This document shows positions 46,586-57,310 of a stretch of 64,000 nt of DNA, in pieces; the stretch's first letter is position 1, and each line of letters starts with the position of its first letter. The DNA is from Euryodendron excelsum (Eukaryota > Streptophyta > Magnoliopsida > Ericales > Pentaphylacaceae). The position numbers and the translations under genes were made by a program. The stretch spans positions 5,679,501 through 5,743,500 of the forward strand of contig CM065381.1 of the NCBI GenBank assembly GCA_033060915.1, in the 5' to 3' direction. Below the pieces are notes generated by a model. The model ran no database searches. It was given only the letters and a program-made list of their open reading frames with translations, and was not told the DNA's origin.

Positions 46586-46620
46586 GGAGGAGGGGAGGGG
46601 AGGGGAGGGGAGGGGAGGGG
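46586..46620 (+). repeat. (GGGGA)n tract, G-quadruplex-forming pattern
   Basis: GGAGGAGGGGAGGGGAGGGG continues to 46620, giving more than four runs of four G separated by single A. A pyrimidine-rich block with TTCCTTCCC/CTTCCCTCTCCC follows at 46628-46660, so the locus could also fold back on itself. Confidence 0.85.
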
Positions 46621-48678
46621 AAATATTTCCTTCCCTTTCTCTTGCTTCCCTCTCCCAAGTCCAGACATGCTCTTAAAGTTTTTGAAGGGTTCAATAAATA
46701 GATTCAGGAGATTCAAATACATTCAAAATAAAATGGAAAATGCTATGGCCTTACCCAAATAAAATCCTATAGCTAGTTAAAAAAAAAAAAATTTCAAGGT
46801 GACACTACTGAGTCATGAGTGGCGCCATCCCTAAGGTCTGAAATTTGAGAGCCTGCTTCCATTTCATATTTGAAACTTTTTAAGTATTATAAGCTTTTTT
46901 AAGGTTATCCTTAGAGTCTTTGATCCTATAATTACCTTATTTGTGTAGAGCAGAGGAACTACACAAGCTCCGTAATTAGTCAAAGTGCGCGTAAGCAGAT
47001 CTGAATACCCGATCATAAAAAAATTCAAAATTCTTATTTTTTTTGTTATTTTTATATTAAAATATTAACACACAAATGTTCCCTTCTTATGTGGTGTGTG
47101 GTGGTAAGCAAATGGTAGTGGCGGTAGCTGATAGAGTGGTGGCGACAATGGTGAGTGGTTGGGAATGAAAAGGGAGGAAGACTTGTTTTAAGAGTGTTAA
47201 TTTCATTGTTCCTATCTACAATTTGTTATTTGCTTTTATCTTCTTCTTTTTTGTTTTTAAAGAGGTGACAGTGGGTTGTGTTGCTTTCAGCTTTTTTGCA
47301 ATCCATTGAACTTAATAATATGCAAGTGGCAAAGGAGTACTCTTTTTGATGTAGCAAGTGACCTTAGTGTCATGTGGTAGAAGATATTTCTTCCAATCCA
47401 CATTACCAAGTTGGTAGGCCAATCTAGAAGAGTTTGGAACCATTGGAAGGGAAAGAGATAGGTGGTCAGAAAAAAATTATAGAGAATGTGACTATTTTTC
47501 TTTATTTGATTTTGTAATCAAATTAAAAGAAAATAATTTTTCTTATTTGAAATTAAAAGAAAACAATTCAGTAACTATTGAAAGGGAAATACGAATGAAA
47601 ATAGGACAATGGTTGCCGAGAATGATGTGACACTGTACTACAGGTAATAAAAATAACAAAAAGAGGACGACAGGTTGGCCCCAAGACTTCACTGTATGCG
47701 TCCTTTCATTTTATTTTATTTTATGGTACAAATTGTACGTCTCTTTACTGTTGCAGAATGACAGGAAATAGTGATAATTATACCCTAATGATGTCTTGTA
47801 CTTAGTATGATTTGTACACAAAACCTGATTAGTGTGAATGATCATCCCATAATGCAAAGGGTACCAGTGATTGGAACAGAAAATCTTTATTTCAGGCCTG
47901 AAAAGATTATTTTCTGATTGGCTTTAACCTTTCGGCTTCCTTCGCTGCCAGTGTACCTGTTCTGCACATTTGGTGACACTTGCGGACTGAATGCCTAATC
48001 TAATCCTTCCAACCAGTGGACGAAGTTAAGTCACATAACCTTTTTAATTAGATGGATAAATTGAGCTTTAGTATTTGAACTAACAAATTAAGAATTAATT
48101 TTTTTTTAAATTCGTGGCCTCAAATGATTCGAATTGATGCATAAAAAAATTTAAAAAGTATACAAATAAATGTATGCATATAGATGTGCTCTTGAGATAC
48201 TCATGCTTTCAAATTATTTTTATAAATGGTACTCTCGCTCTCCCTCTAGCTTACTCTCATGCACCCGCTTTAGGAAGACTTGATACAAGCTTAGGAGAAA
48301 GTATTCGGTACTTTAAAAGCAACACATCATCATTTTTCATTTTCTCATAAAATAGTGGGTCCCATTCTTATTAGGTGATTTAATAGGTGTGTTCAAGACC
48401 CAGAATTTCACAACTTTGTGAGGGAGAGGAGGAGTGATGACATGGTGCTTTTAGAGGATTGAATTAATTTTTTAAATTTAGGGCCTTTTAATAACGTCAA
48501 TTTCTTATTTTCCGTTTTTGTTTTCAAAAATCTCAAAAATAAGAAATAAAATATTTTTGGTTGGTTATTATTATTATTATTATTATTATTTTGTAGTAGT
48601 TGTAAAAATTATTGACACAATAAACAAAAAAGAAAAATTAAGTGTTCACTTGTTTCCACAACAAATAAAAATAAACAC

Positions 48679-48681
<3 letters not shown>

Positions 48682-48739
<58 letters not shown>
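48682..48739 (+). repeat. (CT)n microsatellite
   Basis: A 58-bp pure CT run, the longest dinucleotide tract in the window. Confidence 0.95.
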
Positions 48740-48744
<5 letters not shown>

Positions 48745-49284
48745 ATATCAAAAAACATGTATCGCCACCGCCTTTGAGCACCACTACTCACCGCACCAAA
48801 AGCATGCACCATGCACCACCACCACTGCCACAACGCACAGCAACCGGCCCACCACTACCGTGCATCATCATTTTTTCTCTCTTTACTCTGAATCTTTCTT
48901 TTTTAAAATAATACATGGTTAACAAATGTGTTTTTTTTTTTCATTTATTTTCAGAACATTTGTATATACTAAAGAAGTTTCTTGTTTTTATTCTTTGAAA
49001 AAAGACAAAACATGTTTCCATTTTTTAAACTTTCTTTTTCCTTTTTTTATCAATAAAATTAAAAAACAATATTACCAAATGTCACCTTAGCAATTGGTTG
49101 ATAAATTGAATGAAGGAAATTGCCGAAGAAAAATTATTTCAACTATTAAAATAAATAGTATTATACAACTAAAATCTTCATAGAATCACATTTTTTCTAT
49201 TTTTTGTTAGAGATTGCAAAATTCACAATCTTTATGATTACATTCATACTTTCCCTCTCCCCGCCTCATAGTGTTAGCAAGGAT

Positions 49285-49803
49285 GGCAATTTTGACCGGA
49301 AAAATCCGAAATTCGCTTCACCATCGCCCTAACAGTACTAGTTTGAAGGATGAATAAATAGGTTAATGACAGGTCACGGAAATGAAAATATAACTCAAAA
49401 CGGGTTTAGGGGGGGTAGGGTTTAGGTCACATACCTTGAACCCGCCCCAACTGCATTATAAAATGCCTAAATATTCGTATTATATTTTAATAATACAAAA
49501 TACCATTTGTTTATGTAAATAAATATTTAGTTTTAATGTGACTTTTAAATCCTTGGGATTTAACTTTTTACTTTCTCAACCTTATCTTGTGTTTAGGTTT
49601 TTATAATTTGCATTATTTTTTTTTGTAGAATAAATTTTATTTTGAAATTTTATGCAAACCCAATTAGCTTACGTTGGATGTGGAAGGAATGAGAAAGTTC
49701 AACCCTTTGCGTGTTTGAAACGGGGTATGGGTAGAGTTTTTCTATCAAGGGCCAAGTAAGGTTTAACGTAACTCATTTCAAACCTATCTCATTATCATCC
49801 CTA
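49285..49803. repeat. Dispersed repeat GGATGGCAAT...ATCATCCCTAGG, copy 2
   Basis: Left end AAGGATGGCAATTTTGACC and right end CATTATCATCCCTAGG are inverted relative to each other. The interior matches the copy at 38265-39430 in order, without the nested insertion. Non-coding. Confidence 0.6.
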
Positions 49804-50145
49804 GGGGTAAGAGAGAGGGGTTTTGCATGCATCCTACAAATTGTGAACAGTTTGAAAATAAAAAGTAGGAGTTTCAAGCACAATAAAAAGAAAATAGGCA
49901 AGGAGAGTTGTTAGATAAGTGGTAGTGAAGGCCCAACCACAGGTTCAACTCACACTCCCTCTTCCCCCATCCCCGTGACTTCAGCCCTCCAAGTATTGAA
50001 ATAAAAATAAAAATAGTTGGAGATTGCTAAATTATGTAAAAAAAAATTAAAAATATTACCAAGGAACATTATATTCTGAATTTTATATACACCCATTACA
50101 TTAAAAATAATAAAATAAATAAATGAAATGGTAGTATGTGCCGGC

Positions 50146-50672
50146 CTAAGAAGCATAAACACAAACACTGGTATGGATACGGACACGAGTATTGATATGG
50201 AATACGGTGATTTTTTAGAAAATGAAAATACGGATACAACACAGATACAATGAAAAAATATATGTTGTTTTTTTCATTTGCAATGTATATGAATGTAACA
50301 TCTACAAATCACTAATAATATAAAATAATAAAATAAAATAGAACTCATACAATATGAAAAATACCATCAAATCCATAATTTATAGATCATTTAACATAAA
50401 ACAAGATAAAGATAAATTTACAATCTAAATTCATATTATTTTTGTTTTATCATTATATCTCAAGTTGTTTTTTTAAAATTTATAATGTATTCATGTATAT
50501 TTAAATAATGAATACGTGAATTTCTTATGTGTCTAAAGTAAAATATATATATATATATATATATTTATAAAATAATAGTATACGTCTAGAAGGGTGTTCA
50601 ACATGTGTCGAAAAGTGTCGGTGTTCGATAGAAATATGGCATATTCTCGAAAGTATCCGTACTTCGTAGGTG
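50146..50672. repeat. Dispersed MITE-like repeat (GGACAC family), copy 3
   Basis: CTAAGAAGCATAAACACAAA opens the copy and GAAAGTATCCGTACTTCGTAGG closes it, an inverted arrangement shared with 3861-4243 and 28456-28838. A TA microsatellite (50543-50564) has expanded inside. Confidence 0.6.
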
Positions 50673-51172
50673 CATGCATGGTATTCCTGAGAGGTCTCAT
50701 GCTATTGCCATATAGCATAGGGCCATAGGCTGTCATTCGAGGCCTCACAAGTTGTGAATCTAACCATTTGAAAGTCAGGCCCCCCACTGTTGAATCTATC
50801 CTAATTTGCTAATTTGTGTAATAGGAGATTGTTATCTGCAATGTGTCGTACCACATTGTATGACATTTTTTTTATTTATTTTACATTTTCTTGATTTATC
50901 AATTTGTATTAATTATCTCCCACTATCTTTCTCTAAAAAATAAAAAAAGTCTCATTTTCTTTATTACTTAGTTTCTGGGATTCTACAAAAGGTGGAATTA
51001 ATGATCAATTCATATTCTTTTAGTTTTAGATTCATATTGTATCCGATAGGAAGATTTATGATTTTCTCCTTTTCCCCTTTTGTGCATTTGGTGGATGCTG
51101 TAAAACTTAAATTTGAGTGGCAATAGTTAGTAGTACATGCTGTTATGGATGCACTTAAAGAAACCAATAGAT

Positions 51173-51500
51173 AGGGCTGTAAACAAGTTGAGTTGAACCG
51201 AGTAGTAGGTTTTTCAAGTTTAGTTTGATAATCTTAACGAGCTTCAAAATGTGTTTAAGTTTGGTTTGTTTAATGTTCGAGCTGATCTCAAATGAGTTTT
51301 AATTGAGTCAAGCTTAGATAGCTTATTTTTTTAGTACATATAAATATTGTTGAGCCGAGCTCAAAGATATTTGAGTTTTAAAATGTATTTAAGCTTGTCT
51401 TGTTTATATAACGAGCTGATCTTGAATAAGTTTTTAACGAACCGAACACGAGCCGAGCTTGAATAACTTATCAAGTGCATATAAGCTTATTGAGTTCGAG
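51173..51500. repeat. GAGCCGAGCT-type dispersed repeat
   Basis: GGGCTGTAAACAAGTTGAG followed by repeated GAGCTGATCT, CGAGCCGAGCTTG and TTGAGTTCGAG motifs. A similar repeat is widespread in plant genomes as a non-autonomous element. Internal repetition makes the boundaries uncertain. Confidence 0.45.
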
Positions 51501-51924
51501 TAGCCTGATTTTAGGTACACTCTCTAGTATGATTTTCTCTTTTTTGTACTTGGTGAATCCACTACTGTAAAACTTAAATTTAAATAGCAGTAATTAATAC
51601 TATCATGGCACTAAATATTTGTCTGCTATATGGAGGCACTAAAAGTAACAAATATGCAATTTTCAAAGGCCTAGTGTTGGACTTGGGTTTGGCATTTAAC
51701 ATGACCAGCCTACCTATTTGTAGCCCCAATTTTGGAAGAAGCCCATGTCTAATGTACCCTGGATTAATCTGTTTTGCTGGCCAATTTCTCAGCTACCTAT
51801 GTTTGATCAAACCAAATTATAACCATCAATTGTAGCAAATAGATTGGCATTGAACAATGTTATTCCATCTAATGTTGTAATAAACCCCTCTAATATATAT
51901 TTATATATATATATATATATATTT

Positions 51925-52118
51925 TATGGTCGTTAGGAAGTTAGCCTACTCCTACAGAAGTATAGGGGACGGGTGTTGCTAAACAGCTAGTGGGGTAGGA
52001 GCAACCACAAGTATAGGGAATAAACCACCACAATATGCACTCTTGCCTGTGATAAGAATCGAATATGCAACTCTTAAGGAAGAACCAAATTCTTACCCTC
52101 TGGGCTATTCGAGCAGGT
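51925..52118 (-). mobile_element. tRNA-derived SINE 1
   Basis: On the minus strand, ATAGCCCAGAGGGTAAGAA (about 52110-52092) fits a pol III A box and GCATATTCGATTCTTATC (52068-52051) fits a B box about 30 bp downstream. A TA microsatellite (51899-51923) lies at the 3' end. It is too diverged from tRNA and lacks an acceptor stem, so it is not a tRNA gene. Confidence 0.6.
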
Positions 52119-52148
52119 TAAACCCCTCTAATATTTATCCCCAAAAAA

Positions 52149-52364
52149 ATGGTTGTAAAGCCCTCTAACACGAGACCGGGGTGGATCGGGGATACGTTGA
52201 GAATGATTTAACTCAACCAGTTTCAAGTTACAACCTCCACAAATATTAACCAAAAGATGGTTGTAAAGCCCTCTGACACGAGACCGGGTTGGATTGTAGA
52301 TATGTTGGGAACGATTCAACTCAACCATTTCCGAGTTACAACCTCCACAAAAACTCGCACTTGA
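52149..52364 (-). repeat. 108-bp tandem duplication, open in one frame
   Basis: ATGGTTGTAAAGCCCTCT at 52149 recurs at 52257. On the minus strand the frame 52128-52400 stays open across both units because 108 is a multiple of 3. It gives two 36-residue repeats, each with RSRVRGLYNH. Whether this is a coding remnant is unclear, and no domain is recognised. The units differ at many sites. Confidence 0.7.
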
Positions 52365-52613
52365 TCTTATGTTGCTCGTAATGCCCCCCATGTCATGCAA
52401 ACCTTAAACTAAAGATCGATTTACTTGCATATCAATCTTCATCACCTCAAATGGGCTCCGATTTCCGCATCAAACGGAACCCACCAAATGATGGCCAGAT
52501 GATATGTTGGGTCCTACCACCATAATGGGCCAAATCTAGCCCAGATACAGTGCTACCCACACAAGCAAAATTGAACCTTATTGGGCGACAGCACCTTATT
52601 GAATCCGTAGTGT

Positions 52614-52675
52614 TAGACAAGAGACAAACACAGGTTCAGTAGCCCGACAAGAGACAAACACAGGTTTAGTAGCCC
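52614..52675 (+). repeat. 31-bp tandem duplication
   Basis: GACAAGAGACAAACACAGGT occurs twice in direct succession, each followed by a TAGTAGCCC-like segment. A TA microsatellite follows at 52687-52709. The sequence between here and 53547 contains no recognisable gene. Confidence 0.8.
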
Positions 52676-53547
52676 AAACTCAACCATATATATATATATA
52701 TATATATATCCTAATTCATGTTTAATACTTTAAATAGTTAATTACACTTTACCCTTTGTAGTTTGAGTAAAAATCAGATGAACCCATATGATTTAAACTT
52801 GAACACATAATCTCTTTATGGTTTAGACTTATATTTAAAATAGATAGAATCATGACAGATTTAATGAAATGACAAATATACTCCTATGAAGGACAACCCT
52901 TTATTTTGACATAAAAATGACAAAATCGTCTTTTTAATATTCCATTTACGAGAGATGAAGTGACAAAAATGCCCATGAGACAAAATCACTAGTAACTCTA
53001 ACAGTTTTTATCCATTTTACAGTTAAGTCTAAATCATATAGAGATAAAGTGTAATTACTCCTACTTTAAAATCCCTAAAAAATCTTCAAACTTAATTCTA
53101 GCAACTCCTAAAGCTCACGTACACCCAAACTAGCAACATCCTGTTATTTTAGAAAACACTGTTTTCAAAGCATCCCTAAAAGGAAATGTGCTGTTGGGCT
53201 AAGAGTAACATGTTGTGTACAAGCTTAAGTATTCAAATTCGAAATGCACATTACTTAGGCCAAACTTGGCCCATCAGGTTTTTTGAGCTTAATTATGTGA
53301 TTATTAAATAAATTATCATAAAAAATTTATAATAATGACCTAAATTCAATGTAGACTCAAGTTGAGGGGAAAATATAGTACTGTGGGACCAACTAGTACC
53401 TCTCATATTTAACTTTATTGTGGGGACCTATTAGATACACAAAAGAAAAAAAAAATCATGTATAGAAGTAGTATCTAAAATTAGGAGTATTACCTTTCTA
53501 CAATATTTTTTTTTTTTGAAGTTCAATCCAAAAATTATGAATAATTC

Positions 53548-53672
53548 TTTTTTTTTTTTGGTATATCGAATGGCCAAAACTGTAGGAAAGAAAAAGAGTA
53601 AGTCAAACTCAGGATCCAAAACATAAGTGGAATAGTGTGCCGGTTACCATTGGGCTAACCCCACTTCCCAAA
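53548..53672 (-). mobile_element. tRNA-derived SINE 2
   Basis: The minus strand reads TTAGCCCAATGGTAACC (A box, about 53656-53640) and GAGTTTGACTTACTC (B-box-like, about 53615-53600), ending in an A-run (plus-strand poly-T 53548-53559). A poly-A-like tail and both pol III boxes in the right order support a SINE. Target duplication not resolved. Confidence 0.6.
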
Positions 53673-53742
53673 TTAGGAAGTAATTTGAGAACTGATACAA
53701 TCACAAAAGAAAACTCACACACAAAGAGCGACGAAAACTAAG

Positions 53743-54031
53743 AGCCTGTTTAAAACTTGGAGGAGGAGCGACAAAAACTAAGAGCTTTTTCCGTTCCCTT
53801 GTTTGATTCTACCTAAAGAGAGAGAGGGGGGGAAGAGAAAGGGGGAGAATTTTTTTTTTAAATTTCTCTCTCTTATTTTTTTTGAGTTTTCTTTTATTTC
53901 CTTTACAAAATGAAATAGAAAAGGAAAAATACATTTTTTTTATTTTCACTTTTCTTCTTTTCTTTTCTCTTCTCTTCCCTTCCCTTCCCTTCCCTTCCCT
54001 TCGTTTCTCTCCCCAAAGTTCCAAACAGGCT
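53743..54031. mobile_element. MITE directly upstream of the COA6-like gene
   Basis: Left terminus AGCCTGTTTAAAACTTGGAG and right terminus CCCAAAGTTCCAAACAGGCT form an imperfect inverted repeat of about 20 bp. The interior is purine-rich on the left and pyrimidine-rich on the right, including a (TTCCC)n tract at 53972-54001. Its right end lies 131 bp from the ATG and 23 bp from the first promoter motif of the COA6-like gene. Target duplication not resolved. Confidence 0.6.
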
Positions 54032-54053
54032 GTAAAACTGATATCAAATTCAA

Positions 54054-54090
54054 GGCCCAATGGGCTATAGATTGGGCTACTTCAGCCCAA
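54054..54090 (+). promoter_or_regulatory. Cluster of site II (TGGGCY) promoter motifs
   Basis: Four motifs lie within 37 bp: GGCCCA (54054-54059), TGGGCT (54061-54066), TGGGCT (54073-54078) and AGCCCA (54084-54089). TGGGCC/T site II elements bind TCP-type factors and are known to be enriched in promoters of nuclear genes for mitochondrial and ribosomal proteins. The cluster is 72-108 bp upstream of the start codon of a mitochondrial assembly gene. A CT-rich leader follows at 54148-54160. No TATA box is evident. Confidence 0.7.
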
Positions 54091-54161
54091 TAACAGACCT
54101 AGTTCGTAAAGCGAGCGAAACTTCCAACTTCTTAACTGAGGAATAGCTCTCTCTCTCTCTC

Positions 54162-54736
54162 ATGGCGCTCGAAGCCTACGCATCGCAAAACCCAGACAAA
54201 GTACACACCGATGTCCTCTCAGAAGCAAGGCAAGCTTGCTACAAGGTATTCACTCCATTTTCTTCATCATGTATGTGTAATTGCACGTGTATACATGTAT
54301 ATCTCATACTAACTTCAGAAACTTAATGAATCTTTCAATGTTCCAAACCCCACAAGGCTCGTGACTCATTCTACGCGTGCTTGGAAAGGGAATCCAACAA
54401 GAAACCAACCGAAATCGCGTCCGTCGGACTACTGTACCCGGTAGAATGCAAGAAATCCAGGGACCAATTTGTAAAACAATGTCGACCCAGTTGGGTAAGT
54501 TCTGTTATTTCAAGAATACATGTTGGTTTTCCATTTCTGTTTCATTGTTCTAATGTTTGAGTGTTGATTTTTGAGAATACGTTGTTTGTGTGTGTGTGTT
54601 CGAATTTATACAGGTGAAGCATTTTGATAGGCAGTACGCTTCGAAGAAGAGGCTTCAGAGGCTTTTAGATGACAACGAGTCCAGGAGAGGTCCGTTGTCA
54701 CTTCCACAGCCTTACACCTTCAAACCATCTAATTAA
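54162..54736 (+). CDS. COA6: COA6-like cytochrome c oxidase assembly factor, three exons
   Basis: Exons 54162-54245, 54357-54494 and 54614-54736 join through two GT-AG introns of 111 and 119 bp into a 114-residue protein. Both introns fall between codons. Residues 26 and 36 form a CX9C motif (C-YKARDSFYA-C) and residues 59 and 70 a CX10C motif. This CX9C-CX10C spacing is that of COA6, a coiled-coil-helix protein of the intermembrane space that helps deliver copper to the CuA site of cytochrome c oxidase subunit 2. WVKHFDRQY after the last cysteine is also family-typical. It is imported without a cleavable presequence, consistent with its start MALEAYASQN. The length is close to other plant homologues. 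The start is the first ATG after a CT-rich leader. No stops or frameshifts, so this gene looks intact. Confidence 0.93.
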
Positions 54737-55943
54737 TTTTCATAGATACACACACACACACACACATATATACATATGAATGTATGTATATATATACCTA
54801 TTGGGTAACTTGAAATTTTGTTTTTTGGTTGGGCATATTGACAAATTTGCAGTTGCTAAGTGATATTAGTCTAGGGGTCAAGAATTTTTGGGCTGTATGT
54901 CTCCGTCTTACAATAGAAATTTTATTCGTCCCTTACTCAGTAGTCATGGGTGCATCTGTAAAAGATGAAAGATATTGTCAGTTTTTCTGTGTATGAACTT
55001 ATGATTATGCAATACAAATTAGAAAAGGTTTGTATATTTTAATTTGGAATTGTCGCGATGATTGCTTTTTTGATATCAATTCCAATTAAATGTTTGGAGA
55101 TACATTTTCTTGTCAAAACTTGCTTCCTGAGTTCTGGGGACAAACATTTATTTTGGGAGTACTTAAGTAAACTGTGGCCTCATTGGGCTGCGTTGATCAA
55201 TTTTGGCAGGGGTGTGAAGCTTGGCCCCTGTGGAAGAAGGAAGTGAAATCCTTGTGTTGGTTATCCGGGTAACCTATTGGGTGGCTCTTGCATTGAATCT
55301 TATATGATCTTTTGGTAAGAGCGAAGCTTTCTTATGTGATTGAGACTGCGGCATCAGGCAATTTGCTTGTTCCATGGAGTCTGTTACTTTTCCCGTTTGT
55401 AGGTAGATCCTTTTCGGTGTGTTTGGTCTTTGATAAAATGTTCTTTCCGAATTAACATAAGTTTAACCTTGATTTGCTGTGCTTAGTCGAATGATCAAGT
55501 GGTTGTTTTGCTATGCATGTTCTTTGTTTCGTTTATAATTTTACTTGCCAAGTGATCAAGATCTATGTTACATGAACTTGGGGATAGGTGTCGATGCCGG
55601 TGTTGCTAAGTCTCAAATTCATCTAATTCTCATGTCCAAGCAAACTAGAACACGCTAAATTTCACTTTCCTTAAATTTTATTTTTCATTTTTTTTGGGTA
55701 AAAATGTATTTACAAATTAAAATAGAGAGAATATATGCTTAAAATGGAAATCTTATGCATAGTTATACAATAAATTGGACTCTTTATACATATTTGTTGG
55801 GGGTATGTCCAACTAGATATATCAGACATATGTTTCACTTGAGTGCTCAACATAGGTACTTTACAAATTTAAAAGAGTTCATCTAATATAGTCCAGGATA
55901 AAGCTTTGTTTTGTTGATTTGTGTGTTTGCATGTGCTTTGTGT
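54737..55943. other. 3' flank of the COA6-like gene
   Basis: It contains a CA/TA simple repeat (54751-54795) and about 1.1 kb of non-coding sequence. The frame 55058-55246 is featureless. A TTTTGGCAG acceptor-like site near 55210 could belong to an untranslated exon, but this is a guess. The poly-A site of the gene is not identified. Confidence 0.4.
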
Positions 55944-56419
55944 GTACACCCTCCACATGCAAGAATACACTACATGGGCGCATGTTTTTCCGTAGAAGTG
56001 GTCCTTTAGATACCCTTTAATATTCTTTTTATTTATGCAAATACATCTTAATTTAGGAATCAAAGCAAATACCAGCTCTGTTTCCACCATTAATTTTTTG
56101 CAGTGGTTTGCTTATTCAACTTAGTAATCTATTGGGAGAATGAAGAAAGTAAAACTGGTGATTGACGATTGTGCTGTGGGTGTACACCCTCCACATGCAT
56201 AATACACTACATGGGCACATGTATTTCCGCATAAGTGGATGTCCTTTGGATACTTTTTAATATTATTTTTTATTTATACAAATAAACATGAATTTAGGAA
56301 CCAAAGCAAATACCAACTCTGTTTCCACATTTTTTTTGTTTTTTGTTTTTTGCAGTAGTTTGAATATTCATCGTAGTAACTTATTGGGAGATTAAATGAA
56401 GACTGGTGAGTGATGAGAT
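55944..56419 (+). repeat. 238-bp tandem duplication
   Basis: GTACACCCTCCACATGCA begins at 55944 and at 56182. Each unit continues with ATACACTACATGGGC, AAAGCAAATACCA, CTCTGTTTCCAC and TTATTGGGAGA in the same order. The units differ by substitutions and small indels, notably an expanded T-run in the second. Non-coding. Confidence 0.85.
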
Positions 56420-57042
56420 GTTTTCATAAGAAGGCAAAAAGGTGACAACAATATTGAAGAGAATTGTAATGGGAGTGCCCTCCAGTGTAGCTTTCTTATA
56501 TGGACCATAGCACTTGAGATTTGACTATCAATAAGTTAGTTTGTAGGGAAAAGGCGCTCCACACATGCTGTTACTTGTGTAAAAGAGTAGGGGTGACGTG
56601 AATAAAATTATAGAATTTTATGGGTTCAAAAGGATTATATGTTGGGCGTCAAAGGAAAGAACACTTAAACAGTGTGATTTGTTTAAGATTTGTCTTTTAT
56701 AAGTTATATTAAGTTCATGAGTCATTTGATTTGCTCCCACTACGAGACTTAGTTTTGATTCTTATTTTGTTTGTAATATGGTAGCGTTGTTGTGATTTTT
56801 AGTTTATTAGGCTTGAGGTATCTATCAAAAGTTATAAAAATAAAAATAAAAAAGTTTCTTCGGCTTAAGGTAACAGCAAGACGTCGCTTATGATCTGACT
56901 TTTCATGTGGGGGGCTACTTGTAAGCTGCATGTAGGTTTCTACGTCCTTAAGTACTTCATTAAGAAATAAGCTGCTTAAGTATCCTATTTATATTGGCTT
57001 CATCTCTTGGGTTTTTAGAAAATCAAATTTCAGATTTGATCC
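56420..57042. other. Intergenic stretch
   Basis: About 600 bp with no gene, repeat boundary or RNA recognised. The minus-strand frame at 56749 is short and featureless. Confidence 0.5.
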
Positions 57043-57310
57043 TTTTTTTTTTTGTAAGTAGAGACCATTTATTGCAAAGAAGAGCCTCCTGAAGTACACA
57101 AGATGTATACAAACAAGAAACCCCTAAATCCTCCCCCCTAAAGAAAGATCTCCTATAAAATCTATCATAGCAAAAGAGGAATCACAAAAATGCCTAGAAA
57201 TCCAAAAATGAAAAGTATGCATATAGGCTGGTAGAGCAATGTCCTCAAAAGTCCTATTGTACTCCTTCCAAATGCTTAGGAGGGTATTCGTCAAATTTGT
57301 AGTGGGACTT
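57043..57310 (-). mobile_element. Probable LINE 3' end
   Basis: On the minus strand the sequence ends TTGCAATAAATGGTCTCTAC, TTAC and a run of A (plus-strand poly-T 57043-57053), preceded by GTTTGTATACATCTTGTGTA and CTTCAGGAGGCTCTTC. These are the kinds of motifs seen at the 3' ends of plant L1-type LINEs. No coding portion of the LINE is recognised, so it would be a 5'-truncated copy. Confidence 0.45.

Larger units (their letters stand above)
43128..49284. other. AT-rich intergenic region with simple repeats
   Basis: About 6.2 kb without a supportable gene. It contains a 128-bp tandem duplication (45780-46010), a G-rich pentanucleotide tract (46586-46620), GTG-rich patches near 47090-47160, a TTA run (48571-48592), a CT run (48682-48739) and a CCACCAC-rich patch (48760-48860). 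Frames inside these tracts are artefacts. Confidence 0.5.

Noticed and set aside
51925..52118. tRNA gene
   Set aside because: Pol III box-like sequences are present but no cloverleaf can be formed. A SINE explains them better, as at 53548 and 58476.
52128..52400. Functional repeat-protein gene
   Set aside because: There is no start context, domain or conservation that I can show, and tandem duplication alone explains the open frame.
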